NCBI GenBank assembly: GCA_026261815.1
Contig: JAMPIT010000174.1
Coordinates: 7,378,001-7,442,000 of the forward strand
Source: Monarcha castaneiventris obscurior
Lineage: Eukaryota > Chordata > Aves > Passeriformes > Monarchidae
Direction: 5' to 3'
DNA length: 64,000 bases
The notes under the pieces were generated by a model. That model saw only the letters and a program-made list of their open reading frames with translations, was not told the DNA's origin and did not search any database. How positions within the stretch are numbered: position 1 is the first letter of the stretch; every line of letters begins with the position of its first letter. The position numbers and the translations under genes are program-made. This document shows, one piece after another, positions 36,801 to 46,145 of this stretch.

Positions 36801-36831
36801 CCGGACTGGTAGAATAAGGACTCTTCCATAA
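6660..36831 (+). CDS. ATXN7L1: ataxin-7-like protein 1, C-terminal nine exons (5' end outside window)
   Basis: ATXN7L1 is a paralogue of ataxin-7, the protein that anchors the deubiquitinase module to the SAGA histone acetyltransferase complex; a nuclear chromatin role is inferred from that. Coding exons are 6660-6882, 14495-14778, 20173-20255, 21104-21360, 23582-23774, 26022-26143, 28757-29708, 33584-33658 and 36790-36831. All junctions keep frame and have GT/AG signals. They give 742 codons, matching human ATXN7L1 (861 aa as I recall) less about 119 N-terminal residues. Seen in order: the end of a Cys/His motif (ERRHGSM), a TPKDNLL segment, a Thr/Ser tract, the SCA7 domain (DPNKHCGVLDPETKKPC ... 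HRRAVPGRKKQFD), a GRGYYVFDRRWDHF segment, a long Ser-rich region with basic NLS-like clusters, and the C-terminus TGRIRTLP. No polyglutamine tract is present in this part. Confidence 0.95.
7563..7700 (+). repeat. ancient tRNA-derived SINE relic (MIR/CORE-SINE type)
   Basis: The block has a tRNA-like head with a B-box-like motif (GGTTCGGTTCC near 7613) preceded by a degraded A-box half. The body then follows MIR-type order: 'CTTTGTCTCTTCAG', 'CTTCAGTTCTCTGTCTGTAAA' split over positions 7646-7672, and a run ending in GAGACTTCC. Old MIR/CORE-SINEs are spread through amniote genomes. The assignment rests on this order of motifs from memory; no alignment was run. Divergence looks high. Confidence 0.55.
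10780..11800 (-). mobile_element. highly decayed CR1/L3-like LINE relic, antisense
   Basis: The plus strand shows landmarks in the order expected for the reverse complement of a CR1/L3-type LINE: ATGATCATCTAGTCCAACTG at about 10791, a 'TTCAATCCTGATTCCATCAGCAAATG' like segment at about 11276-11301, and a 'TTCTCAGCAAAACCACGTCAACTTATTGCTTATCA' like segment at about 11578-11611. No open frame survives. The outer limits are approximate and parts may be unrelated. The family label comes from remembered consensus features only. Confidence 0.4.
14495..14778 (+). CDS. ATXN7L1: ATXN7L1 coding exon (window exon 2)
   Basis: The acceptor CTTGCAG precedes 14495; the donor GTGAGT begins at 14779. The exon completes a Cys codon, then reads VPVPVVSLEKIPNLVKADG, followed by a Thr/Ser tract (NSATTTTITSSSASSSS), KSVPPSPEKILNGKG and KKHQNGTK. 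It ends after one base of a Glu codon. Confidence 0.94.
14779..20172 (+). other. ATXN7L1: ATXN7L1 intron, 5.4 kb
   Basis: Mostly AT-rich unique sequence. The exception is the sharply bounded CpG-dense block at about 16761-17330, entered separately. No known exon, RNA gene or young transposon was recognised elsewhere in the intron. Confidence 0.75.
16761..17330 (+). promoter_or_regulatory. CpG-dense intronic block: solo-LTR-like element or internal promoter
   Basis: About 0.5 kb of GC-rich, CpG-dense DNA starts abruptly inside an AT-rich intron. It contains several CCAAT-type boxes in inverse orientation (ATTGG near 17003; GTTGG and CTGG variants at about 16914-16970), a TATA-like TTTAAAA at about 17042 and, some 55 bp further on, a splice-donor-like GGGGAGTAAGTTC at about 17095. 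The block begins with TGTGCGGG, and ACA occurs near its right edge. Promoter boxes followed by a donor fit either a solo retroviral LTR or a CpG-island promoter for a shorter ATXN7L1 transcript. No clear target-site duplication was found. The 189-codon open frame across it is not protein-like. Confidence 0.4.
20173..20255 (+). CDS. ATXN7L1: ATXN7L1 coding exon (window exon 3), first half of SCA7 domain
   Basis: The acceptor AAACAG ends at 20172 and the donor GTATTT begins at 20256. It encodes EREFDPNKHCGVLDPETKKP followed by CTRSLTCK. This is the cysteine-bearing half of the SCA7 zinc-binding domain, which in ATXN7 family members contributes to nucleosome and SAGA-related contacts. Confidence 0.96.
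20256..21103 (+). other. ATXN7L1: ATXN7L1 intron inside the SCA7 domain
   Basis: An 848-bp AT-rich intron separating the two halves of the SCA7 domain. It ends with a pyrimidine-rich acceptor (CTATTTTTAG). Nothing else was recognised. Confidence 0.8.
21104..21360 (+). CDS. ATXN7L1: ATXN7L1 coding exon (window exon 4), second half of SCA7 domain
   Basis: Starts in phase 0 with THSLNHRRAVPGRKKQFD, completing the SCA7 domain (His ligands and basic helix). A charged KSREKE-type region (here ARSREKEVAKDKEH) and a Ser/Pro-rich stretch follow. The donor GTAAGC begins at 21361 after AG of a split Arg codon. Confidence 0.96.
21361..23581 (+). other. ATXN7L1: ATXN7L1 intron, 2.2 kb, with GC-rich block
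   Basis: AT-rich flanks surround a GC-rich block at about 22484-22960 that has open frames on both strands, for example 127 codons at 22568-22951 (+) and 165 codons at 22484-22981 (-). None resembles a known protein. The acceptor TTCTAG ends at 23581. Confidence 0.6.
22484..22960. other. GC-rich intronic block, origin unknown
   Basis: Nearly half a kilobase with many CpGs (for example around 22520-22550 and 22660-22830) stands out from the AT-rich intron. Long open frames on both strands overlap and look like by-products of composition. It may be a divergent repeat, a recent insertion or a regulatory CpG island. No terminal repeats or duplicated target site were seen. Confidence 0.3.
23582..23774 (+). 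CDS. ATXN7L1: ATXN7L1 coding exon (window exon 5)
   Basis: Completes Arg and reads PSSANSINSNSSSNHSG, then an acidic stretch (RLSSDEGEADGAEESEK) and LDCHFSGHHPRPLG. The donor GTATGT begins at 23775. The phase matches both neighbours. Confidence 0.95.
23775..26021 (+). other. ATXN7L1: ATXN7L1 intron, 2.2 kb
   Basis: AT-rich sequence between donor GTATGT and acceptor TTTCAG. A tandemly duplicated AGTATGGCCTGAA phrase occurs at about 24585-24610. No exon, RNA gene or identifiable transposon was recognised. Confidence 0.75.
26022..26143 (+). CDS. ATXN7L1: ATXN7L1 coding exon (window exon 6)
   Basis: Encodes FCSYGSRLMGRGYYVFDRRW followed by DHFRFALNSMVEKHLNSQMW, one of the most conserved segments of the ATXN7 family outside SCA7. 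The donor GTAAGT begins at 26144 after AA of a split Lys codon. Confidence 0.96.
26144..28756 (+). other. ATXN7L1: ATXN7L1 intron, 2.6 kb
   Basis: AT-rich intron with one old repeat relic at about 27540-27720, entered separately. It ends in a strong polypyrimidine tract (about 28727-28754) and ATTTAG. No exon was recognised. Confidence 0.75.
27540..27720 (+). repeat. ancient amniote interspersed repeat relic (SINE/LINE 3'-end-like)
   Basis: The phrase TCTCAAAGTACTTTGCAAAG at about 27563 is followed by GGTGGGTATG and, about 80 bp later, by GCAAGTGGCAGGCAG. This is the order found in old 'tail' repeats of amniotes (MIR/L3-like). The assignment is from memory and the copy is much decayed. Confidence 0.35.
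28757..29708 (+). CDS. ATXN7L1: ATXN7L1 large Ser-rich coding exon (window exon 7)
   Basis: At 952 bp this is the largest coding exon in the window (317 codons plus a split base). It starts KIPPAADSP, contains YIMTSAMLSNAAFV and SHTTAFPHVAASLSIMDSTF, a Lys/Ser basic cluster (KPSKTKTSKSSKVKD, NKKKKPQ), a serine run at about 29185-29215, NKKNCVLN-like and SFDKSEGKKRKN motifs, and ends at ISRQ before donor GTAAGG (29709). KKKK and KKRK clusters are NLS-like. If the donor is not used, the frame stops 14 codons later at 29750. Confidence 0.96.
30609..30633. repeat. poly-T run, 25 bases
   Basis: An uninterrupted homopolymer of 25 T. It could be the A-tail of an insertion on the minus strand, but the minus-strand sequence just before it (from about 30660 down) shows no clear AATAAA or recognisable gene body. 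Confidence 0.9.
31441..31515. repeat. TATG/CATA microsatellite
   Basis: Alternating TATATG, GTATGT and CATACA units, interrupted once around 31457-31463. Simple repeat within an intron. Confidence 0.85.
33584..33658 (+). CDS. ATXN7L1: ATXN7L1 coding exon (window exon 8)
   Basis: Twenty-five codons in phase 0: IGKNSSVALSQSSPSSTSN then PVHNRQ, corresponding to the human VGKNSSLALSQSSPSS region. Acceptor TTTCAG, donor GTAAGT at 33659. Confidence 0.94.
33659..36789 (+). other. ATXN7L1: last ATXN7L1 intron, 3.1 kb
   Basis: AT-rich intron with a GC-richer stretch at about 35516-35960 (several CpGs around 35720-35770 and open frames on both strands, unlike any known protein). A short CAG run lies at about 33944-33956. 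The acceptor TTTTAG ends at 36789. No exon was recognised. Confidence 0.7.
36790..36831 (+). CDS. ATXN7L1: ATXN7L1 terminal coding exon
   Basis: Thirteen codons, KTSNRTGRIRTLP, then TAA at 36829-36831. The peptide matches the human C-terminus (TNRTGRIRTLP), which fixes the gene's 3' coding end and the + orientation. Confidence 0.95.
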   Translation, partial: KTSNRTGRIRTLP

Positions 36832-39435
36832 CAAGGAAAAGGAACCAGCCTATAATCTCTAGCTCTCAGCAGCCCTACTCCACAGGGTTTTTCTTTTCTA
36901 TGTCCTGCAGATGGATTTAATCTTTTATGAATTTGTGGTTTTAAAGAAAATTAAATTTACAGAAAACTGTAATAGTGATTTGTTTAGTTTTTCCACTTGT
37001 ATTTGCCACTGATCTGTGCGTTCTGCTTGGTTATGTTTCATGCCTTTTAAAGCTGTTAGCATTGCAATGCTCCCTTTGTTTCCTTACCAGAACACAATGG
37101 ACATTCCAAAAAAAAAAAAATCCAGATCATGATATGAATTTATTTAAAGGATCTCCAAATTTTTTCATTAAATAAAAATTACAGTAATTCTGTATTTAAG
37201 CTTGTCCTATGGATAAAAATTGAGTGCATTTCTTAGTAATTTGCAAACAGCTGGGGCACTGTAACTTTAGGGACTAATCCTGATTGGTGCTCTGTACCTA
37301 CAGCATTTAATAATTTCAGTGGGAATTCTGAGTGTTTAGCCTCTTCCAGGATCAGACTCTTAAGGAATCTATACTTCAATCAATGCATAGCAGAATTTTG
37401 CACCAAACTGTAATTACTGTTATCAGGGGCCCAATATGTAAAATCCCTGTATCTTGGGGGATTTCCAGACCCTTAAGAACACAGCACTTGATAATTTCAG
37501 TGAGCAGTTTGGGTTTGAGAGGACAGGAGTTGAGCAGATTGGCTTGCATTAATAGAATTGCACTGACAGTGTTTCTTATAGGATTACTGAATAATTTTTT
37601 AATAAAATATAGATTTTATAATCAGGAAGCCAATACTAGGTACTGGAACAATAGTACAGAGGAGTTAATTTTTATTTCTACAGTGTTAAAAGTGCACTTA
37701 TATGCTGGTTTATTTACATCTTGGGGAAAGGCGAGAGACTGCAAATAGGGAGATTATTACTACTTTCTTTTTTAAAAAAAGAAGGCTTAAGGCAAATTTT
37801 AAGACTAAAAATGTTTAAGCAATTATAAACAAGGCTAGACCCTTTGAAAAAAGTTTAGAAATATTCTTAAAATAAATTTTTATAGTGTTAATTTTGTAAT
37901 AATTTATGTTTTGCTATACTTCAGAGCTAACTGACCGGTATAGTTTCAGAAACAGTATGAAACTTAGGAAAGTTTAAGCAATGTTTATATTTTTAAAATG
38001 TTCTTTGAATTATGTTTTTATTGTACATTTCTTCAGACTGAAAAATGTGTACATATCTTTGTTATTTTTGCACAATTTTTGTCTTGTTCAGTTTTAGGAT
38101 CAGTACTATGTTGATTTTTTTTAATTTATTTTGAGTTATAAAACTGCAGGATTTTAAAAATCTCAGTAACAAAGTCATCCTCTGTAATCAATGAACTGCT
38201 ATTTCTAGTTGTTGAGGGAAAACAGTGGTTGTGAGATTCAGTGGTTGCTTCTGAGAAATAATGCTAATCAGTGACTGAAGGAGCAATTTTGTAGTTTTAG
38301 GAAGCTTTAGCTGTTTCCATGCATCTTTTAATTGGAAAGCTGAATTATGGAACCTGTCCTTTGAATGCTGCTTAAATTTTGTTTTCAACTGGCTTACACC
38401 TGACAGCATTTCGGGAAAGTTAAGCACGAAGTAAAATCCCGTGGTGTTCTTTCATCATCAAAGAATCATTATTTAATTAAATGTATCGGAAATTTTAGCC
38501 TGCAAAATGAAATGGAAGTAAACATTTGGGAAAAAAATGGATACAAACTGGACCAGCCTATAATGCATTCTTAGTGTAGCATTCACTCGTAGTTCTTTTT
38601 CTTCTCCATTTGCCTGAAAACCTTGTGATTTGTTTCCAGCAATAGAGGCTCAGAAGCTTTGGTTGTTACACATACGCAATGCATAGGCCCGTCAGCCATA
38701 AAAAGCGACTTGGATAACTTGTATGCCTTCTTTTGTATCGATGTAACAATTGTAAATAGTGCTGATCGACCTTTGTAGAGAATAGTTTATACAGCATATT
38801 CTATTATTGCTGATTCTCAGTGAACTATTGTTTTAAAAAAAAAGAAGAAAAAAAGAAATTTTTCTATTTACACCTTATATTTTGTTATGCTGTTGACCCA
38901 TGGCACTTTAACAAAACTCTGTGGGTTTTGCATAGCTGGTCAGTCATGGGATATATTAAATAACTGTTGTTGCACAGAAATGAATTTGCACCTGCTATAT
39001 TGTGCTTTCCTACTACAGATTTTAGAACCTTTTCCAGAAGACTTTTGAAGAAAGCATGTCCAATCATTCTAAGAAAAAAAAATGCCATACTTGTACAGCC
39101 AATTTCTTTTCTACAATCCATATTTTGTAACACTAAGTATTTTCATTCTTTGTCCTGCACCTTTATGTATTAGCAGTATCAAATAGAATTCATTCCATGC
39201 TTGTGATAATTGTAAGCAGAATAAATGTCTAAAGTAGGTGTAAATAGTAAATTCTATGGCTTACAGTTTAAAAAAGGAAAACCAGAACAAACATGTATCT
39301 GATTGATACTGCCATGGTTCAACACCGGGCCTGGAGATATTCTCTAGTGAGCGATTGTATTTTTTGTTTTTTGCTTTATTATTATTTTTTTTTTGTAACA
39401 TGGCTTTGTAAATAAAATAATTTATATGTTTGTAA
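36832..39435 (+). other. ATXN7L1: ATXN7L1 3' untranslated region
   Basis: About 2.6 kb of AT-rich sequence follows the stop codon. AATAAA signals occur at 37171, 37601, 37871, 39220 and 39411, so several 3' ends are possible; the last fits the full-length form. Pumilio-type TGTANATA motifs occur at 38048 (TGTACATA), 38751, 39239 and 39407, the last overlapping the distal poly(A) signal. The 3' limit is inferred from that signal. Confidence 0.7.
39411..39416 (+). terminator. ATXN7L1: distal poly(A) signal of ATXN7L1
   Basis: AATAAA followed by T/GT-rich sequence (TTTATATGTTTGT) suitable for cleavage at about 39435. A second AATAAA lies about 190 bp upstream at 39220-39225. Confidence 0.7.
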
Positions 39436-41907
39436 GAAACAGATGGGGTTTGTCATTATTTCTCCTTGCAAAGCAAAAATGGTGTGTATTGCAAGACTAC
39501 CCTTTCTCTTCCCAGAGGCTGAAATACACTGTGTAGATACCCTGCACTGAGAATTCCACAGTTCAAAAGATCTGCCCAGCTTTCTGCACTGGGCTGAATT
39601 GCTCTGGGATTATTTTTGGCATTCGTGTCTAAAATATTTCTGTGTTTACATGTCAAGACATGTGCAGCGATCAGCTACTGAGGTTTTTTGCACCGATAAA
39701 CCATTTTTAAACTCCTTTGCTTAGATGAATGCATTTTCTCATTCCTTATCAGTGTAAGAATTAACTTTGTTACAGCTGCTAGATTTTGGAATTCTCACTT
39801 CAGTGGGCAGTACAGATTTATAACCAGTCTTTTTATCATCGTTAATGCTAAAAACGCAGCTCTTATCTAGGCGTTAAGATTCTCGTTCTGTGTAAAGCCT
39901 GTTCCAATTACAGATCAAATGAGACTTAAATTGTTCATTGGCTCAACAGCTCTGCAGAGAGGATTGCAATTTTTTTCTCTCACAGCCACCCTCTTCTGCA
40001 AGTCTGGGGAAGATGTACATTTTTATGCTCCTTTTATGAAGTATCTGGAAACTGTCTTGTAGATACTGCAGGGAAGATGCTCACAATCACAGTATCTTTT
40101 TTAAAAGCAAGCAATTTGGACTGCAAACTACATTTCTGTGTGCACACGTTCAGAACTGGCAGAGGAGGTAGGAAGCTGGACTGCCTTGCAGGAAAAGGGA
40201 ATTGAAGGAGGGAAATTTTACCTTCTAGGTAAAATTCTTTCTGTGTGATGTCTTGCACCTTCTGATACCTGTCACAAAAGCTAATCCTGAATTTCGTCTT
40301 TAATGTCCAATTAATGCCTTAATGTGAGATACTCTGAGATACTTGTATTTTGAAAGCTTTTTTTTTTTTTTAATCTTTAGTTTATCTTTTCCAGTGTAGA
40401 AAAAATGAACCTCATGAAGTAGCAGTAGACACTGAAGTTTCATCTGATACAAGTGGTCCCCATGTATGGCTAAAGAGTGACACTGTGTTTGTAAGATGCT
40501 TTGCTTTTTCTAGCAGCCATTGGAAATTAAAACTACAGCCAAGAAAACAGAATATTGCTGATGTATTAGTTGCTTGCCATCATTGCCTGTGGCCAGCAAA
40601 GGTTGAAGACCACTGACTTTACTTCCCAAATATGAATCAGTAGTTTTTTAGCTCCTGTGTGTTTGTTGGAAAAATCTATAAGCTATTCTCGTATTTGGAG
40701 TTGGGTTTCCCCTCCTTTTCTTGGTTATGCACAAGTATTTTGCTTGTAGCACTCCTCTCCTGCTCATATTCTCTAACATGCTCTAAATACCACCAATTTT
40801 AGAGGGAAGCAGATCACACTGTAACTTCTTTATTCATTGCACTCTCGTTTTTATGTTTCTGTTTTTACCATGGAACTATTTATTTTAGAAGAAAGTCATT
40901 GCTGTGTGCAACTAGGATCTGTTTCATTTTTCCAAATCTGTCAGGATTCACAATTGGAAAAAATGCCAAATACTGATTCCAGAAATATTTGGAGGAGAGT
41001 CACACAACAGATTCAGACTTCAGAACACAAGAATGTTTATTTCATGCAAATTTTTCTATGCTGTTTTGCCCCTTGAATACTTCCTGAAAGCAACTGCTCA
41101 AAACAAATGCAGATCTCTTTTAAAAGATACCTTCCTAAGTAGAAGAAAGCTAAAGCTGATCATTCAGCAGCAGGTCCCAGTCTGCCCTTTGGCTGGAACA
41201 TCCATGGCAGACGGTGCTGAGCTCTTGTTCTCATTTTGTAATGCACCAGAAATGACACAGGCTGGATTCTTTTGTGTGGGGGTTTTGTTGTTTATGGCTA
41301 ACCCAGAAATATTTAGCTTTAGTCTGTGATCTCCCTACAGAAAGGAGAAGAGAAGCTTTAGGGGAAGTTTGCCAGCAATAATAATCAGGATCCAGGAGAA
41401 CTTGATTTGAGGGTAAGGACACCAGTAGGGATTTGAGATGGGGCACTACCTTCAGCTGTGCCCTTTGAAGATTTCCCAAACCTGACAGATTTAGTTCTGA
41501 AATTCAGTCTGGGTTTGAGTAACTTGGAGCAGTTGCTAACATGGTTGATGTGACACCACAAGGGTAGTTTTTCAGAAAAGCTGTCTATCATGGACAAAGT
41601 GTGTTTACAGAATCCACAGGTGTGAAGGCCTTTTGGTGTAAGTACAAAGAACGGCCTGATGAACACGAGTGCAGCCCTGGCAGTCCCGTGTCTGTATCAG
41701 CTCATTTCCAGCCTGGCCCTACTGAGGCAGCAGATGAAATGGTGGTGGAGGAGACATCACTGCAGAAGAGAAATCATCATCCCTTCCCAGTGGGAAATTT
41801 CCTCAGTGCTGATTTGGAGAGCTGTGGCACAGGTGAGTGAGATAGGACACTACTGGGAAATGACTACACAGGCTCAACCTCTTTGCCTTTCCCACCACGG
41901 GTGCAGA

Positions 41908-41988
41908 ATATATATATATATATATATATGTTTATATGTTTATATATGTATGTATATGTATGTATGTGTATATATATATCTCTCTCTC
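41908..41988. repeat. compound (TA)n-(TATG)n-(TC)n microsatellite
   Basis: About 11 TA units, then alternating TATATG and TATGTA units, then TATATATATC and a TC run. Likely length-polymorphic. It creates the Tyr/Ile run in an overlapping spurious open frame. Confidence 0.93.
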
Positions 41989-42899
41989 ACCTTAGTTCTA
42001 AGATGCTCTCAACAGTCTACACAAGGAACTTCCTTCTCTGGTCAGCTTTGCTCTTAAATTGAAATTATTTGCCTTCCTTTTTCTTTAGTTTTCTCTTATT
42101 TTGACCCATAATCAGTTGAGGGGTTTTGTGGTGTGGTTGCTTGGGCATTTTGGGTTTTTGTTGCTTTTATAATCTTGCCTTGAGCTATTCCTTCTGTGTT
42201 GCTTTTCTTTAGGATTTGTGTTACACAAATACATAATCTGAGCAGTAACACCAACAAGGGCTCTTACTGGTAACTCTGCTTTTACAAAGTACTGTCTTTG
42301 TGACTACTGTTAGAGTGGATGTGTGGATTTGCATTCAAGTACAGGAGAAGACTGGGGTTACTCTTCAGAAACACGAACCTTTGGAGATGCATAATCCATA
42401 CTTACTTCTGCTTCCTAACTGCATGCCCACTTTTTTGTTGCTCAAAATGTATGTTTTAACTGTTGGGTGTCAGAGACACTGAGATGATGGAGATGGATCT
42501 CTGATCTCCCCCGCCCTGTGCAGTGTGAACTCATCATACAGACATTGCTAGAATAAAAGCATCTGTGCTTTGAAGAGCTATGGGCTCAGAGCCACACTTA
42601 AACAGGCAAATATACTGTATATCTCAAAGAATGCAAGCTCCTGCTCAAGTAACTCCTTTTTTCCCCTTTGCCTTCAGCAGGAGTCCAACCATAGTTCCAG
42701 GAAATCAGCTTCGTGGCTTTTCAGCCAACTGAGAAGTGGACAGTTCTGTAAGACAGCGAAGTCTCCTGATATCAAACTAGCCTTTTTGTGACCTATTCCT
42801 ACTTCTCCTTGACTCAGAAACAAGACGTATTTTTGTAATTCCTGATTTTTTTTTCCCAGTACATGATTTCTGATGGCAGGTTTAGCCTTTATTTTGCAG

Positions 42900-43980
42900 C
42901 TGACTGGCTGCAAAAAAAAGCCAACATTCGCAGCTTAGACTGATGACTACAGGCTCTCATTCTTGTGGAGAGGACTGGGATGGCACAAGTGGTGATCCAG
43001 CTACTTCTGCAGTACATCAAGGACAATTTTTTGACAGAAGGGCTCAACAAGCCAAGTGGGGCTATGCTAGACATGCTGCTCTCACATAAGGAAGGGCTGC
43101 TGGGAGCACTGACAGTGGTGGCAGCCTTGGCAGCAGCAACTACAAGATAGCAAAGCTTAAGTTTCTGAGGGAAGTGAGGAAGATAAATAGTTGAATTACA
43201 ACCCTGGAATCCAGGAGAGCAGACTTAGTCTCCTGCAGACATTCTGTTGGCAGAATCCCACAGAAGACTGCCCTGATGGGCCCAGGAGAGCTGGCTGAAG
43301 CACATTCTGATCTGCAGGAAGCTGAGCAGACATGGGAGAAGGCCAGCGTGGCTGAATGGAGAGCTCCTGACTAGGTCAGAGGCAAAAGGCAAGTACACAG
43401 ACTGTGGAAGGAGGGGTGGGCTACCCTGGAGGAATAAAGACTGCCTAGGCATGCTGAAACAGAACCAGGAAAGCCAAAGCTTAGCTGCAGTTGGAGTTAG
43501 TGAGGGATGTGAAAGACACTTCCAGTACATTAACATGGAAGGAAAAGTAAGTAATATGTGGGCCCCACTACATGAGGAAAGTAACCTGGTGACAGAGGAC
43601 AGGGAAGTGACAGAGGTATAGTCATTGCTGGCTTTGCTTCAGGCTTTAACTGGAGAGGTCTGTGCTCAGAGCTTTGGGCACAGTCTGGGCAGTGAGGTAC
43701 TATCCCCAGGATGTCTGAGGGAAGGACTGCTTATTCTGCATCTATAGAAGCCTGTGGGAAAAGATGAACTTGATTCAAGGATGCAGGCTGATACCATTAC
43801 CATGTAGCTGAGCACTGGAACACGGACCAAATGATGTTGTGGAATCTCCATTCTGGAGACAGCAAAAACTTGACAAGGCTGTGAACAACCTGAGCTGGTC
43901 TTTGAAATTAGCCCGGTTTGAGGAGGAAAGGGAGTTGACCACATGATCTCCAGAGGACCATTCCAATTTAATTATTCTGC
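42900..43980 (+). mobile_element. CR1 LINE fragment: end of endonuclease to start of RT region of ORF2, decayed
   Basis: Translation in shifting frames gives CR1 ORF2 landmarks in order: YIKDNFLTEGLNKPSGAMLD then MLLSHKEGLLG (compare the CR1 pattern DNFLT..EPTR.GALLDLLLTNREGLVGD), a degraded 'DFRRADF'-like portion, RKAKA-LQLELVRDVKD (CR1: KAKAQLELNLA..VKD), and LVTEDREVTEV. Stops and frameshifts interrupt it, so it is inactive. The fragment lacks the reverse transcriptase catalytic core and the 3' end, so it is truncated on both sides. CR1 is the dominant avian retrotransposon. Confidence 0.7.
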
Positions 43981-46145
43981 TATCTGTACAGTAAAAACAA
44001 CAAAAAAATGTGGTTCTGGCTGTTCACATAATTAATACTCAGAAGCTCAGTATTTCTGTAGTTAAGCACTTTCCTCTATAAAATGTATAGTGTAAAATCC
44101 CCTCATGAGGAACTCACCTGTATCTTGGAAGTCCTTGGGGACATAGAGAGGGAAGGTGCAGTGGAGCTCTTCCAAAGCAGCTGCAGCAATGGCAGGAGCT
44201 ATCCCTGCAGCTCCCTCTTTGCTCCCTAGCAGCGTGCTTCCCGGTGTCCATGCTGAGAGCAGCAGAGGCAGGCAAAGCCTTAAAGGAGCTGCTCTCAGCA
44301 GCCACGTGCACAGGAAGCCTATGACACACCTGGGGATCTTTCCCAGATCGTATTACTCCTGTCTTTCCCACAGCCCAAGGCTTCAGTCTTCTGACACTGA
44401 CATTTGAAAGAATATGTCCATCTGCCTGTTTTGCCCTGCAAGACAAATGGTTGTTCTGGAACCAGCTGCATTTCTGACCTGAAGTCCCTGTTTCTCTTCA
44501 TTACAACTCTTTAAGACTCACTGTAGTCTATTTAGTCCTATTAAATTAGATAAAAGGCTTAAATTACTAATGATATTCTGTAGAAGGCTCAGCTTCTGTC
44601 ACAACAGGTATTAAGCCTTTTAAACAAATCTAATTTATATAACCAGGACACTTTAAACACATGAAAATAATTTGGTCCTTTAGCTCCCTATTAAAACTCA
44701 TTTAGCAGCATCTCTATAATGGAACCAGAATACTTTCAGATGTTTGTCAAATCCTGTTTTTCTCAGCCACCAGAAGTTCAATTTCTCTTACAATAGCCCA
44801 TTAGAGCTCCTTAAAAATTATCCTGATATCATACTATCATAATATCATACTTTTAGGATTCATATATATAGCTGGTACTATCATTATATGAACTGAGGAT
44901 AATAGTTTATTACGTAAATAATAAATACATGATGCATTATCAGAATATTTTTTCAAGTAAATAAATTGTGCTTCCTTAATAGTGAAATAGAATTTTAAAA
45001 AATACATTTCTAGTTGTAAATCAATTGGGGTTTGCTCCGTTTAGTGATTTTTTTTTAACCATTCCTCAGTAATTCCTGTGCTTATTCTTAAAATTTTAGC
45101 CTTAATATGTATTTCAAACTGGTTATCTTTGCTGACCACTAAAGGAGAAACATCCTTTGCCAAATGCTGGTTTCCTTGACCCAAACACTGACCTACCGAC
45201 CAGTATTTCACTTGCTCCTTTTCCTGTCAATCTTTCTATCCTTAGGTTCCCATTTTCAAGAATGTATTTTCCATACCTTTATTTCTCCTCTGTTGACCGT
45301 CTCTTCTCCTGTTTGTGCTTCTCCACATTTCAATCTACACTTTCTCCTATGGCTCTTTTTTAGGAAAAATTTCTGCTAATGCTTTGCACACTCTGCAGAA
45401 AGGCATAAAAAGAAATGCAGGAATGGATTGAGTAACTATGGAATGTTTTACTTAGGAAAAGAAGGTTTCCATCACTGCCTGGCAACTGTCATAGGAGGCA
45501 ACTGTTAGAAACCTACAGCTCCTCTAGCCCTCACTGAGGCTCAAAGCAGGTAGCATAATCAGTTTAAAATATTAGAACATACAGACAGTGCATGGCTGTA
45601 CAATCCCTGCAGCTTTGCATGCTGCCTTTCTCCCACCTTATCTAAGAAAATATAAGTGAATTCTATTAATGTCTTAGGATATTTTAGTTTTGGCAAATAA
45701 TTAAATATATTTAGTGCTAGACTTTTCACAGGAATACTATTCTTCTTTACTATATGCTCATTTATCGTTGCCTGGTTTTATTTGATGGCAGATACATCTT
45801 TGTAGATTTCCCTAACTTTTTTTTGTTGTTGTTGTTTTTTTGGTTTTTTTTAAGTGGGATGCTGTACTTTATTATCTTTCTACTACTCACAGTGGGCCGT
45901 ACAGTCGAAAGCTTCTTTGATGTCTCTTCTCTGCACAGGCTATGCTGCAGGGCTCAATAGTGGTTTTAAAACGTAAACTCTCTTACTCTCAGTTGCTGGC
46001 CACTGGTTTTGCACCTCGTACGGGTGTGGAACACTGGGAACATCCTGGCATCCCGGCACACCGCGGGGATAAACCAGGACTGTGCCGGGGGAGCAGTGAG
46101 AAGTGAAGAAGGTGATACGGCCGGTGGAAGGAAACGTGACTGGAG

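Larger units (their letters stand above)
39436..46145. other. intergenic region between ATXN7L1 and EFCAB10
   Basis: No conserved gene was recognised on either strand. Contents seen are a compound TA/TATG/TC microsatellite (41908-41988), a decayed CR1 ORF2 fragment (about 42900-43980), AT-rich unique DNA around 44500-45100, and T/G-rich low-complexity sequence at about 45819-45852. Short open frames here are not protein-like. Confidence 0.7.

Noticed and set aside
41659..42057. A 132-codon frame with a Tyr/Ile-rich run
   Set aside because: The run is the translation of the TA/TATG microsatellite.
42965..43150. A 61-codon frame as a small protein gene
   Set aside because: It matches the CR1 endonuclease C-terminal pattern and is followed by frameshifted CR1 sequence.
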